Assembly (NCBI RefSeq): GCF_002354895.1
Contig: NZ_CP023439.1
Coordinates: 124,001 to 188,000, forward strand
Length of the DNA stretch: 64,000 bases
Source of the DNA: Thauera sp. K11
Lineage (GTDB): Bacteria; Pseudomonadota; Gammaproteobacteria; Burkholderiales; Rhodocyclaceae
Reading direction: 5' to 3'
The notes under the pieces were generated by a model that saw only the letters and a program-made list of their open reading frames with translations, was not told where the DNA came from and did no database searches. Position numbers and translations under genes: made by a program. Within the stretch, counting starts at the first letter, position 1. Every line of letters begins with the position of its first letter. Of the stretch, positions 56,589 through 64,000 are shown piece by piece.

Positions 56589-57482
56589 ATGTCCATCCTG
56601 ATCAACAAAGACACCAAGGTCATCACCCAGGGCATCACTGGCAAGACCGGGCAGTTCCACACCGAGAAGTGCCAGGAATACGCCAACGGCAAGAACTGCT
56701 TCGTCGCCGGCGTGAATCCGAAGAAGGCGGGCGAGAAGATCTTCGACATCCCCATCTTCGCTTCGGTGAAGGAAGCCGCCGCCGAGACCGGCGCCACCGT
56801 GTCGGTGATCTACGTGCCGCCGGCGGGCGCGGCCGACGCCATCTGGGAAGCCTGCGAGGCCGACCTCGACCTGGCGATCTGCATCACCGAGGGCATCCCG
56901 GTGCGCGACATGCTGGTCGTGCGCAACAAGATGAAGCAGAAGGTCGCCGCCGGCGGCAAGGAAACCCTGCTGCTCGGCCCCAACTGCCCCGGCCTGATCA
57001 CGCCCGACGAGATCAAGATTGGCATCATGCCCGGCCACATCCACAGGAAGGGCCGCATCGGCGTGGTGTCGCGTTCCGGCACGCTGACCTATGAAGCGGT
57101 GGCGCAGCTCACCGAGATCGGCCTGGGCCAGTCGTCGGCGGTCGGCATCGGCGGCGACCCGATCAACGGCCTCAAGCACATCGACGTGATGCGCATGTTC
57201 AACGACGATCCGGACACCGACGCGGTGATCATGATCGGCGAGATCGGCGGCCCGGACGAGGCCGAAGCCGCGCAATGGTGCAAGGCCAACATGAAGAAGC
57301 CGATCGTCGGCTTCATCGCCGGCGTCACCGCGCCTGCGGGCAAGCGCATGGGCCATGCCGGCGCGCTGATCTCGGGCGGTGCGGATACCGCCGATGCCAA
57401 GCTCGCCATCATGGAAGAGTGCGGCTTCAAGGTGACCCGCAACCCGTCGGAAATGGGCAAGCTGCTGAAGTCGCTGCTCTGA
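56589..57482 (+). CDS. sucD: Succinyl-CoA ligase alpha subunit
   Basis: SucD binds CoA and carries the phosphohistidine intermediate. The 297 residues have the Rossmann CoA-binding start (TKVITQGITGKTGQFHTEKC), SRSGTLTYEAVAQL and the phosphohistidine loop GHAGALISGG. AAGGAGAG precedes the ATG. The stop is followed by a strong intrinsic terminator. Confidence 0.97.
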   Translation: MSILINKDTKVITQGITGKTGQFHTEKCQEYANGKNCFVAGVNPKKAGEKIFDIPIFASVKEAAAETGATVSVIYVPPAGAADAIWEACEADLDLAICITEGIPVRDMLVVRNKMKQKVAAGGKETLLLGPNCPGLITPDEIKIGIMPGHIHRKGRIGVVSRSGTLTYEAVAQLTEIGLGQSSAVGIGGDPINGLKHIDVMRMFNDDPDTDAVIMIGEIGGPDEAEAAQWCKANMKKPIVGFIAGVTAPAGKRMGHAGALISGGADTADAKLAIMEECGFKVTRNPSEMGKLLKSLL

Positions 57483-57507
57483 TCCCGGCGGCATCCGTCC
57501 AGTATCG

Positions 57508-57536
57508 AAAGCGCCGGTCGTCCGGCGCTTTTTTTT
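57508..57536 (+). terminator. Intrinsic terminator of sucCD
   Basis: AAAGCGCCGG (57508-57517) pairs perfectly with CCGGCGCTTT (57522-57531) across TCGT, and T continues to 57536, giving eight T in a row. It lies 25 nt after the sucD stop. Confidence 0.93.
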
Positions 57537-57560
57537 GTCCGCGATGCGTGCGCGGGGCGC

Positions 57561-57566
57561 TAGAAT
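57561..57566 (+). promoter_or_regulatory. Candidate -10 box of the FHA gene
   Basis: TAGAAT in the context GGCGC-TAGAAT-CCCC, 85 nt upstream of the FHA start and just after the sucCD terminator. A similar GGCGCT-TAGAAT lies before rpe. No clear -35. Confidence 0.35.
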
Positions 57567-57650
57567 CCCCGGCACGGACCGGAGGCCCGGTGCATCCGGC
57601 AACGAAATCAAGCGCGTCCCCCGGCGGGGGCGGATCGACGGGTACACGCA

Positions 57651-58397
57651 ATGCCGAAGCTGATCCTCAGCATGGACGGGCTCGTTCTCAAGGAGATCGT
57701 GCTCAACAGGGAGCGGACCTCCATCGGGCGCAAGCCGAACAATGACATCCAGATCGACAATCTGGCGATCAGCGGGCAGCATGCGGTCATCACCTGCATC
57801 CTCAACGACGCCTTCCTGGAAGACCAGAACAGCACCAACGGCACCTATGTGAATGGCCAGCCGGTCAAGAAGCACGTGCTGCAGAACAACGACGTGATCG
57901 AGCTTGGCAAGTACCGGCTGAAGTATCTCGTCGATACCTCGCAGCCCGGGCTGTCGCCGTCGGAAATGGTCGAGACGTCCGCGCTGAAGCCCTTCGAGAT
58001 GCCGGCGACTGCCACCGACGTGGCGCCGCCCGGCGCACGGCCGGCCGCCGGCGACGGCGGAGGGCTGAGCACCCAGGTGCTGGCCGCCGACGCGCTCGAG
58101 CGCTTCGAGCAGACCGCGGCGCGCCGGCCGGAGCGGGTCGGCATGCTGCAGGTGCTGAGCGGTGCGAACGCCGGCCGCGAACTCGAACTGGTCAAGTCGC
58201 TCACCACGCTGGGCAAGCCGGGGCGCCAGGTGGCGGTCATCACCCGCCGGCCGCAGGGCTACTACATTACGCACGTCGAGGGGTCGGTCTTTCCGACGGT
58301 CAACGGCCGCGTGCTGGACGCGCAGGCACACCTGCTCAATGATCATGACATCATCGACATCGCCGGCGTGAAGATGGAGTTCTTCCTGCGCCAGTGA
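57651..58397 (+). CDS. Protein with two FHA domains
   Basis: This cytoplasmic protein of 248 residues has an N-terminal FHA domain (about 5-92; RTSIGRKPNNDIQIDN, then SGQHAVI and NSTNGTYVNG), which binds phosphothreonine. An Ala/Pro-rich linker (about 100-150) leads to a second FHA-like domain (about 160-246; SLTTLGKPGRQVAVITRR, YITHVEGSVFPTVNG). In the second domain the usual Arg/Ser/His residues are partly replaced. It starts a three-gene run with a phosphodiesterase-like enzyme and a GAF-GspE ATPase. No Ser/Thr kinase gene is visible in the window. The partner protein is unknown. Confidence 0.88.
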   Translation: MPKLILSMDGLVLKEIVLNRERTSIGRKPNNDIQIDNLAISGQHAVITCILNDAFLEDQNSTNGTYVNGQPVKKHVLQNNDVIELGKYRLKYLVDTSQPGLSPSEMVETSALKPFEMPATATDVAPPGARPAAGDGGGLSTQVLAADALERFEQTAARRPERVGMLQVLSGANAGRELELVKSLTTLGKPGRQVAVITRRPQGYYITHVEGSVFPTVNGRVLDAQAHLLNDHDIIDIAGVKMEFFLRQ

Positions 58398-58523
58398 CGG
58401 CTGGAAGCCTCGTGATTTTTGGCACATCGGCCGCGCCGGGCCGGTGCTAAGGTCCGGGGCTACGTTGGTCAATGTGGATTCGAGGGGGCCGTACCCGGCA
58501 CAGCACGCCGGCCGTGATCGTGT

Positions 58524-59291
58524 ATGAAGCTCAAAGTACTCGGATGCAGCGGCGGAATCGGCGGGGCGCAGGCGCGCACGACGTCCTTTCTGGTCGACGA
58601 GGACATCCTCGTCGATTGCGGCACCGGCGTCGGCGACCTCGAACTCGATGCCCTGATGCGGATCGACCACATCTTCATCTCGCATGCGCATCTCGACCAC
58701 ATCGCCGCGCTGCCCCTGCTGATCGACTCGGTGGGGGAGGCGCGCGGAGCGCCCATCATCATCTACGCGACGGCCGAGACGATACGCATCCTGCGCTCGC
58801 ACATCTTCAACTGGCTGATCTGGCCGGACTTCTCCACCATTCCGGACCGCCTCCGCCCTTTCATCCGCTTCCAGCCGATCCGCATCGATGAACCGGTGCG
58901 GCTGGGCCGGCGCAGCATCACCGCGTTTCCCGCCCATCACACCGTGCCCGCCGCGTCGTACTGCCTCGACAGCGGTGCGGGGCAACTGTTCTATTCGGGC
59001 GATACCGGCTATTGCCCCGAACTGATCGCCGCCATCAATGCGCAGCCCGCCCTGCGCCACCTGATCGTCGAGACCGCGTTCTCCGACGAGCAGCGCGGGC
59101 TGGCGCTGGCCTCGCGCCACCTGTGCCCCGGCATGGTCGTGGAGATGCTGGCCGAACTCGCCGTGACGCCCGAGGTGCACATCAGCCATCTCAAGCCGGG
59201 GCAGGGCGACCGCATCATGCAGCAGATCGCGGCGCACGAACCGCGGCTGCAGCCCCGGCGCCTGATGCAGGGGCAGGAACTGGAGTTCTGA
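58524..59291 (+). CDS. Metallo-beta-lactamase-fold hydrolase, class II cyclic-nucleotide phosphodiesterase-like
   Basis: This protein of 255 residues has the MBL metal motif SHAHLDH at 53-59, a second metal histidine in FPAHHTVP, the Asp of FYSGDTGY and a late His in HISHLKPG. The overall pattern (MKLKVLGCSGGIGG, SHAHLDHIAALPLL, ISHLKPGQ) resembles the class II 3',5'-cyclic-nucleotide phosphodiesterases (CpdP type), so cAMP or cGMP could be its substrate. That is family-based; no substrate can be read directly. It precedes the GAF-GspE gene by 91 nt and follows the FHA gene by 126 nt, both on the same strand. No other feature is seen in those short gaps. Confidence 0.82.
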   Translation: MKLKVLGCSGGIGGAQARTTSFLVDEDILVDCGTGVGDLELDALMRIDHIFISHAHLDHIAALPLLIDSVGEARGAPIIIYATAETIRILRSHIFNWLIWPDFSTIPDRLRPFIRFQPIRIDEPVRLGRRSITAFPAHHTVPAASYCLDSGAGQLFYSGDTGYCPELIAAINAQPALRHLIVETAFSDEQRGLALASRHLCPGMVVEMLAELAVTPEVHISHLKPGQGDRIMQQIAAHEPRLQPRRLMQGQELEF

Positions 59292-59382
59292 CCGTGCCTG
59301 TTCGCATATCCGCCCCGCGGCGCCTGGCGCCCGGACCCGGAATCCGCCGCAACCCCTTTTCCAGCGCGCCCGCGCAGCATCC

Positions 59383-61740
59383 ATGAATTCGACGCCCGCC
59401 AAGACCTTCTCCGGCAGCGAAGTCGCACGGCGACTGGCTTTCTTCAAGGGGCTGCAGGCGATCACCACCCGCATCCATGCCGCCAGCGACAGCGACGAGA
59501 TCGTCCTCGAACTGTCCGGCGAGCTGTGCGCGCTGTTCGAAGCCGAGCGTCTGTCGATCTACATGGTCGAGGACAGCGGGGCCACCATCGTCACGCTGGT
59601 CAAGACCGGGCTCGACGCGGTGCAGAGCATCCGGCTGCCGATCTCCGAGAACAGCATCGCGGGTTTCGTCGCGCTCAGCGGGCGCACGGTGAACGTCGGC
59701 GACGTCTATGACGAGGTCGAACTGCACGCGATCTCGCCGCACCTCGCGCTGCGCCGCGAGATCGACGCCAGCACCGGCTTCCGCTCGCAGCAGATGCTGG
59801 CCGCGCCGATCTGCGATCCCGACGACGGGCGCGTGCTCGGCGTCGTGCAACTCATCAACAGCCTCGCCGGCTCGCGCTTCTCGGGCGTGGTGGAAGAGGG
59901 CCTGCTCGGCCTGACCCAGACCCTCGGCGTGGCCGTCGCGCGCCACCGGAAGAAGGCCGCCAGCCTGCGCTCGCGCTTCGATGCCCTGGTGGCCGACGGC
60001 CGCATCACCGCGGAAGAACTCGCCGAGGCCACGCGCGCCGGGCGCGAGGAAGGAGTGAGCCCCGAATCCCTGCTGCTCGAGCGCCTGGGACTGTCGCCCA
60101 GGGAACTGGGCGAGGCGGCGTCGCGCTTCTTCGGCGTGCCCTACACGGCCTACAACCCCAACCACGTCAAGCCTCTCGACCTGCTGCGCAACATCAAGCG
60201 CGACTACGTGCTGCAGAGCATGTGGCTGCCGCTGGAGGAGAACGCCGACGGCGTCGTCATCCTCTGCATCGACCCCGAGCAAGTCCGCAGTTCGGGCGTT
60301 GCGCAGAACGTGCTGCCGAAGAAGCGCCTCGTCTTCCACGTCACCACCCGCCACGACTTCGAGCGCACGGTCGGACAGTTCTTCGACCAGGGGCTGGACA
60401 CGGGCTCGGTCAGCGACCTGCTGACCGGGCTCGACGACTACGAGGACGAGACCTCGCTCTCGGACGACGTCAGCGCGGCGGCCGACAACGAACTGGTGAA
60501 GCTGGTCAACAAGATCATCATCGACGCCTACCGGCAGGGGGCCTCCGACATCCACGTCGAACCGCGGCCGGGCAAGGAGAAGACGCTGATCCGTTTCCGC
60601 AAGGACGGCTCGCTCGTCCCCTACATCGAAGTCCCCGCCAGCTACCGCAACGCGCTGGTGACGCGCATCAAGATCATGTGCGACCTCGACATCTCCGAGC
60701 GCCGCAAGCCGCAGGACGGCAAGATCCGCTTCCGCAAGTACGCGCCGCTCGACGTCGAGCTGCGGGTGGCCACGCTGCCGACGCAGGGGGGCATCGAGGA
60801 CGTGGTGATGCGCCTGCTGGTGGGCAGCGAGCCCCTCCCCATGGACGAACTCGGCCTGCTGCCCGACAACCTCGGGCGGCTCAAGCAGATCGTCGCCAAG
60901 CCGTACGGCATCTTCTTCGTCTGCGGCCCCACCGGCTCGGGCAAGACGACCACGCTGCATTCCATCCTGAACCACATCAACACGCCGGACACCAAGATCT
61001 GGACGGTCGAGGACCCGGTCGAGATCACCCAGAAGGGCCTGCGCCAGGTCCAGGTCAACCGCAAGGCGGGGCTCGACTTCGCCACCATGATGCGCGCCTT
61101 CCTGCGCGCCGATCCGGACGTCATCATGGTGGGCGAGATGCGCGACGACGAGACGGTGTCGGTCGGCATCGAAGCCTCGCTCACGGGCCACCTCGTGTTC
61201 TCCACGCTGCATACCAACAGCGCGCCGGAATCGGTGGCGCGCCTGCTCGACATGGGCATGGACCCGTTCAACTTCGCCGACGCGCTGCTGGGCGTGCTGG
61301 CGCAGCGGCTGGCCAAGCGGCTGTGCCGCAAGTGCAAGGCGGCCTATCGTGCCGACGAGGACGAGATCGGCCACCTGCTCGAGGAATACTGCGAGGACAT
61401 GCATCTGACACCGGCCTTCGAGGCCGACCCGCAGGGCGAGCGGCGCAAGGTGCTCGAGCGCTGGCGCGCGGCGCATGCCGGCACCGACGGGCATTTCACC
61501 CTCTACCGGCCGGTGGGCTGCGCCGACTGCAACGACGGCTACCGCGGGCGGGTCGGGCTGCACGAACTGATGCCGGGCTCGGATGCGCTCAAGCGCCTGA
61601 TCCAGGAGCGCGCGCCGGTCTCCCGCCTGTTCGGCCAGGCGCTTGCCGAAGGCATGTGCACGCTGCGCCAGGACGGCATCGAGAAGGTGCTGGCGGGCAT
61701 CACCGACCTCAGGCAGGTGCGCAAGGTGTGCGTGCGCTGA
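59383..61740 (+). CDS. GAF-domain GspE/PilB-type ATPase
   Basis: This 785-residue protein begins with a GAF sensory domain (about 20-180; [20 protein letters not shown], then LGVVQLINS). A MshEN-type domain follows (about 195-335; [20 protein letters not shown]) and then a type II/IV secretion ATPase. Walker [10 protein letters not shown] is at 515-523; the core also has [14 protein letters not shown] and a zinc site (CRKC, CADC). It is larger than ordinary GspE because of the GAF domain. It is not in an operon with a platform or secretin gene, and it is separate from the MSHA-like locus, which has its own ATPase. A ligand-controlled accessory or pilus ATPase is a reasonable inference. Confidence 0.9.
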   Translation: MNSTPAKTFSGSEVARRLAFFKGLQAITTRIHAASDSDEIVLELSGELCALFEAERLSIYMVEDSGATIVTLVKTGLDAVQSIRLPISENSIAGFVALSGRTVNVGDVYDEVELHAISPHLALRREIDASTGFRSQQMLAAPICDPDDGRVLGVVQLINSLAGSRFSGVVEEGLLGLTQTLGVAVARHRKKAASLRSRFDALVADGRITAEELAEATRAGREEGVSPESLLLERLGLSPRELGEAASRFFGVPYTAYNPNHVKPLDLLRNIKRDYVLQSMWLPLEENADGVVILCIDPEQVRSSGVAQNVLPKKRLVFHVTTRHDFERTVGQFFDQGLDTGSVSDLLTGLDDYEDETSLSDDVSAAADNELVKLVNKIIIDAYRQGASDIHVEPRPGKEKTLIRFRKDGSLVPYIEVPASYRNALVTRIKIMCDLDISERRKPQDGKIRFRKYAPLDVELRVATLPTQGGIEDVVMRLLVGSEPLPMDELGLLPDNLGRLKQIVAKPYGIFFVCGPTGSGKTTTLHSILNHINTPDTKIWTVEDPVEITQKGLRQVQVNRKAGLDFATMMRAFLRADPDVIMVGEMRDDETVSVGIEASLTGHLVFSTLHTNSAPESVARLLDMGMDPFNFADALLGVLAQRLAKRLCRKCKAAYRADEDEIGHLLEEYCEDMHLTPAFEADPQGERRKVLERWRAAHAGTDGHFTLYRPVGCADCNDGYRGRVGLHELMPGSDALKRLIQERAPVSRLFGQALAEGMCTLRQDGIEKVLAGITDLRQVRKVCVR

Positions 61741-61754
61741 GCGTGGGCGGCGCT

Positions 61755-61760
61755 TAGAAT
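61755..61760 (+). promoter_or_regulatory. Candidate -10 box of rpe
   Basis: TAGAAT in GGCGCT-TAGAAT-CGCGG lies 33 nt upstream of the rpe ATG and just after the GAF-GspE stop. No clear -35. Confidence 0.35.
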
Positions 61761-61792
61761 CGCGGGAAACCACAGCCCGCCGGAACCCGCCC

Positions 61793-62488
61793 ATGTACCG
61801 CATCGCCCCCAGCATCCTGTCCGCCGACTTCGCCAGGCTGGGCGAGGAGATCACCCGGGTCGTCGCCTCGGGCGCGGACTGGATCCATTTCGACGTGATG
61901 GACAACCATTACGTCCCGAACCTGACGATCGGCCCGCTGGTCTGCGAAGCCATCAGGCCGGTGACGCAGGCGCCCATCGACGTGCACCTCATGGTGAAGC
62001 CGGTGGACCGCATCATCCCCGACTTCGCCAGGGCGGGCGCCGACGTCATCACCTTCCATCCCGAGGCGTCGGAGCACATCGACCGCAGCCTGGGGCTGAT
62101 CCGCGACTCCGGCTGCCGGGCCGGACTGGTGTTCAACCCGGCGACGCCGCTGCACTACATGGACCACGTGATGGACAAGCTCGACGTGGTGCTGCTGATG
62201 AGCGTGAACCCCGGCTTCGGCGGGCAGAAATTCATCCCCGAGACGCTCAGCAAGCTGCGTGCCGCGCGCGACAGGATCGACGCCTACGCGGCGAAGAGCG
62301 GGCGGCGCATCCTGCTCGAGATCGACGGCGGCGTGAAGGTGGACAACATCGCCGAAATCGCGCGCGCGGGTGCCGATACCTTCGTCGCCGGCTCGGCGGT
62401 GTTCGGCGCCGGCAGGGACGGCGACCCCAACCGCTACGATTCGGTGATCGGCGCGCTGCGTGCCGAACTGGCGCGGGTGGGCGCGTGA
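61793..62488 (+). CDS. rpe: Ribulose-phosphate 3-epimerase
   Basis: Rpe interconverts ribulose 5-phosphate and xylulose 5-phosphate. The 231-residue barrel starts [20 protein letters not shown] and has the metal/catalytic motifs [18 protein letters not shown] and EIDGGVK. The start at 61793 fits the family. Its stop overlaps the gph GTG start. The order rpe-gph-trpE is common in beta- and gammaproteobacteria. Confidence 0.96.
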   Translation: MYRIAPSILSADFARLGEEITRVVASGADWIHFDVMDNHYVPNLTIGPLVCEAIRPVTQAPIDVHLMVKPVDRIIPDFARAGADVITFHPEASEHIDRSLGLIRDSGCRAGLVFNPATPLHYMDHVMDKLDVVLLMSVNPGFGGQKFIPETLSKLRAARDRIDAYAAKSGRRILLEIDGGVKVDNIAEIARAGADTFVAGSAVFGAGRDGDPNRYDSVIGALRAELARVGA

Positions 62489-63165
62489 GGAATCCCGTCC
62501 GCTACCGCCCGCGTGCGGTGCTGTTCGATCTCGACGGCACCCTGCTCGACACCATCGGCGACCTCGCCGAAGCGGCCAACCGCATGCTCGCCGAACTGGG
62601 CCGGCCGCTGCGCTCGCAGGAAGAGATCCACGGCTTCGTCGGCAAGGGCATCCCCAACCTGGTGCGGCGCTGCCTCACCGAGAACACCCACGCCGGCGAG
62701 GACGAGATCGAAGCCGCGGTGCTGGTCTTCCGCCGCCACTACCACGTCGTCAATGGCGCCAGTACCCGCATCTACCCGGGCGTGCTGGAGACGATAGGCG
62801 AACTGCGGGCGCACAGCGTCAAGCTGGCGGTGGTGACCAACAAGGCCGAGGCGTTCACGCTGCCGCTGCTCGAGCGCATGGGCATCGCCGGCCATTTCGA
62901 CACCGTCGTCAGCGGCGACACGCTGCCGGTGAAGAAGCCCGATCCGGCGGTGCTGCACCTGGCCTGCGCGAGATTGGGCGTGGCCGCGGGCGAGGCGCTG
63001 ATGATCGGGGATTCGGCCAACGACGCGCTGGCAGCGCAGGGCGCAGGCATGCCGGTGCTGCTCGTCACCTACGGCTACAGCGAGGGCATGCCGGTGGACA
63101 CCATCGAATGCGATGGGCTACTATCGAACGCACTTCAGGCGCTCGACCATATCGCCTTCGCATAG
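62485..63165 (+). CDS. gph: Phosphoglycolate phosphatase
   Basis: Gph is a HAD-family phosphatase that removes 2-phosphoglycolate. The 226 residues, from GTG 62485, have the nucleophile motif [11 protein letters not shown], the cap domain (about 25-90), [15 protein letters not shown] and [13 protein letters not shown]. It overlaps rpe by 4 nt. The next 288 bases to trpE hold a leader peptide and hairpins, described separately. Confidence 0.95.
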   Translation: MRNPVRYRPRAVLFDLDGTLLDTIGDLAEAANRMLAELGRPLRSQEEIHGFVGKGIPNLVRRCLTENTHAGEDEIEAAVLVFRRHYHVVNGASTRIYPGVLETIGELRAHSVKLAVVTNKAEAFTLPLLERMGIAGHFDTVVSGDTLPVKKPDPAVLHLACARLGVAAGEALMIGDSANDALAAQGAGMPVLLVTYGYSEGMPVDTIECDGLLSNALQALDHIAFA

Positions 63166-63206
63166 CGGCCGCGCCTGTTCGCCATCCTCCACTCCAGATC
63201 GACATC

Positions 63207-63299
63207 GTGACGTTCGCACTCCGGGATCGCCTCTTCGCCGCCGCCCGTTCCGCCCAGCTCCGCTGGCGCGCCGGCTGGCGCTGGCCTTTGGGCCACTGA
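63207..63299 (+). CDS. trpL: Candidate trp leader peptide (TrpL)
   Basis: A short frame from GTG 63207 to TGA 63299 encodes 30 residues ending RWRAGWRWPLGH. Three Trp codons (63264, 63276, 63282) fall within seven codons, 155 nt before the trpE start. Such a Trp cluster is very rare by chance and fits a leader peptide for transcription attenuation. I see no strong ribosome-binding site before the GTG, so the exact start is uncertain. Confidence 0.7.
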   Translation: MTFALRDRLFAAARSAQLRWRAGWRWPLGH

Positions 63300-63368
63300 A
63301 CGCGACTTCCCCCGCGGGTCGCCGGCCGACAGATGCAGCATCGCCAGTCCGCCATCCGATTCCGCCGC

Positions 63369-63417
63369 CTGCAGCCCCCTGCCGCTGCAGCCACGTCCGA
63401 AGCAGCCCGCAGGCTGC
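63369..63417 (+). promoter_or_regulatory. Candidate trp attenuator hairpins
   Basis: Two stems follow the Trp-rich frame: CTGCAGC (63369-63375) with GCTGCAG (63384-63390), and GCAGCC (63402-63407) with GGCTGC (63412-63417). GCAGCC occurs also at 63371 and 63387, so the last GGCTGC could pair with any of three partners, giving exclusive alternative folds. The T-rich end is weak (CGATTTTCG, about 18 nt later). Confidence 0.5.
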
Positions 63418-63453
63418 CCCGACCCGATTCGAACCGATTTTCGTGGAGCTTCC

Positions 63454-64000
63454 ATGCTCGAACAGGAATTCAACGCCCTCGCCGCCGCGGGCTACAACCG
63501 CATTCCGGTCACGCTCGAGACCTTCGCCGATCTCGACACGCCGCTCTCCATCTACCTGAAGCTCGCCAACGAGCCCTACACCTACCTGCTGGAATCCGTC
63601 CAGGGCGGTGAGCGCTTCGGCCGCTATTCCTTCATCGGCCTCGCCTCGCCGACCCGCATCGAGGTGTATGGCCGCTCCGCGCTGCTGCTCACCGGCAACC
63701 GGCTGGTCGAACGCCGCGACTACGGCGATCCGCTGAACTTCGTCGCCGAATTCATGAACCGCATCAAGGTGCCGCCGCGCGAGCACCTGCCGCGCTTCGC
63801 CGGCGGCCTGGTGGGCTGCTTCGGCTACGACACCGTGCGCTACATCGAACCGCGCCTGGCGAAAACGGAAAAGCCCGACGCCATCGGCACGCCCGACATC
63901 CTGCTGCTGCTGTCCGAAGAGATCGCCATCGTCGACAACCTCACCGGCAAGCTCACGCTGGTCGTGTATGCTGAACCCGAGGTGCCCGGCGCCTTCAAGC
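63454..64000 (+). CDS. trpE: Anthranilate synthase component I (5' part)
   Basis: TrpE makes anthranilate from chorismate with TrpG. The window holds the first 182 codons from ATG 63454, which has GTGGAGC upstream, and the gene runs off the right edge. Residues YTYLLESVQGGERFGRYSFI contain the LLES segment typical of the Trp feedback site. The later stretch FAGGLVGCFGYDTVRYIEP is the family pattern at the end of the N-terminal domain. The Trp-rich leader upstream supports the identification. Confidence 0.95.
   Translation, partial: MLEQEFNALAAAGYNRIPVTLETFADLDTPLSIYLKLANEPYTYLLESVQGGERFGRYSFIGLASPTRIEVYGRSALLLTGNRLVERRDYGDPLNFVAEFMNRIKVPPREHLPRFAGGLVGCFGYDTVRYIEPRLAKTEKPDAIGTPDILLLLSEEIAIVDNLTGKLTLVVYAEPEVPGAFK

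Noticed and set aside
54912..59474. Very long open frame (1520 codons) on the minus strand
   Set aside because: It runs antisense to sucC, sucD, the FHA and phosphodiesterase-like genes, which have clear homology. Its own residues are low-complexity His/Arg/Ala text with no domain; this is a GC-rich shadow frame.

Overview
The window is a GC-rich chromosomal segment of a betaproteobacterium, most likely of the Rhodocyclales (Azoarcus/Thauera-like). This is inferred from gene order (glyQ-glyS-gmhB-plsC, mla-ibaG-murA-his-tatABC, rpe-gph-trpE), a PHA phasin gene, a Xanthomonas-type SUF operon and protein sequence style. It is almost all ordinary core genome. I see no rRNA or tRNA gene, transposase, integrase or CRISPR array.

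Layout. 1-5654 (+): an overlapping run miaB-ybeZ-ybeY-corC-lnt (tRNA thiomethylation, ribosome/RNA quality control, lipoprotein acylation). 5655-12413 (+): an Rrf2 regulator with an IscR-like operator, then sufB-C-D-S-U-T. 12505-16930 (+): glyQ, glyS (apparent 1-nt frameshift), gmhB, plsC. 17036-20903 (-): phasin with a consensus promoter and two matching dyads, a crotonase, lptA, lptC and kdsD, without the usual kdsC and lptB. 21041-23011 (+): a CPA2 antiporter with RCK domains. 23023-33168 (-): a nine-gene MSHA-like type IV pilus/type II secretion-like machine (secretin, ATPase, platform protein, fused PilM/PilN-like protein, PilO-like, PilP-like, one large GspK-like tip protein and two prepilins).

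33367-40514 (+): mlaF-E-D-A-C-B (outer-membrane lipid asymmetry), a YadG/YadH-like ABC exporter, the BolA protein ibaG and murA. 40611-50433: rnk (-), then the histidine genes hisG-D, hisC inverted, hisB-H-A-F-I-E, followed by hinT and tatA-B-C. The 578-bp gap beside the inverted hisC carries two inverted copies of a palindromic repeat whose arms differ but remain self-complementary. 50518-55174: a DegS-like protease, a NIF3 protein, a FimV-like protein and a DUF2889-type protein.

55416-64000 (+): sucC-sucD behind a structured leader, then FHA protein, metallo-beta-lactamase-fold phosphodiesterase-like protein and GAF-GspE ATPase, then rpe-gph, a Trp-rich leader peptide with candidate attenuator hairpins, and the 5' part of trpE.

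The observations most worth checking are the paired palindromic repeats next to the inverted hisC, the phasin promoter with two TGC-N3-GCA operators, the SUF regulator operator, the trp leader, the glyS frameshift, and the FHA / phosphodiesterase-like / GAF-GspE cluster beside a separate MSHA-like locus.
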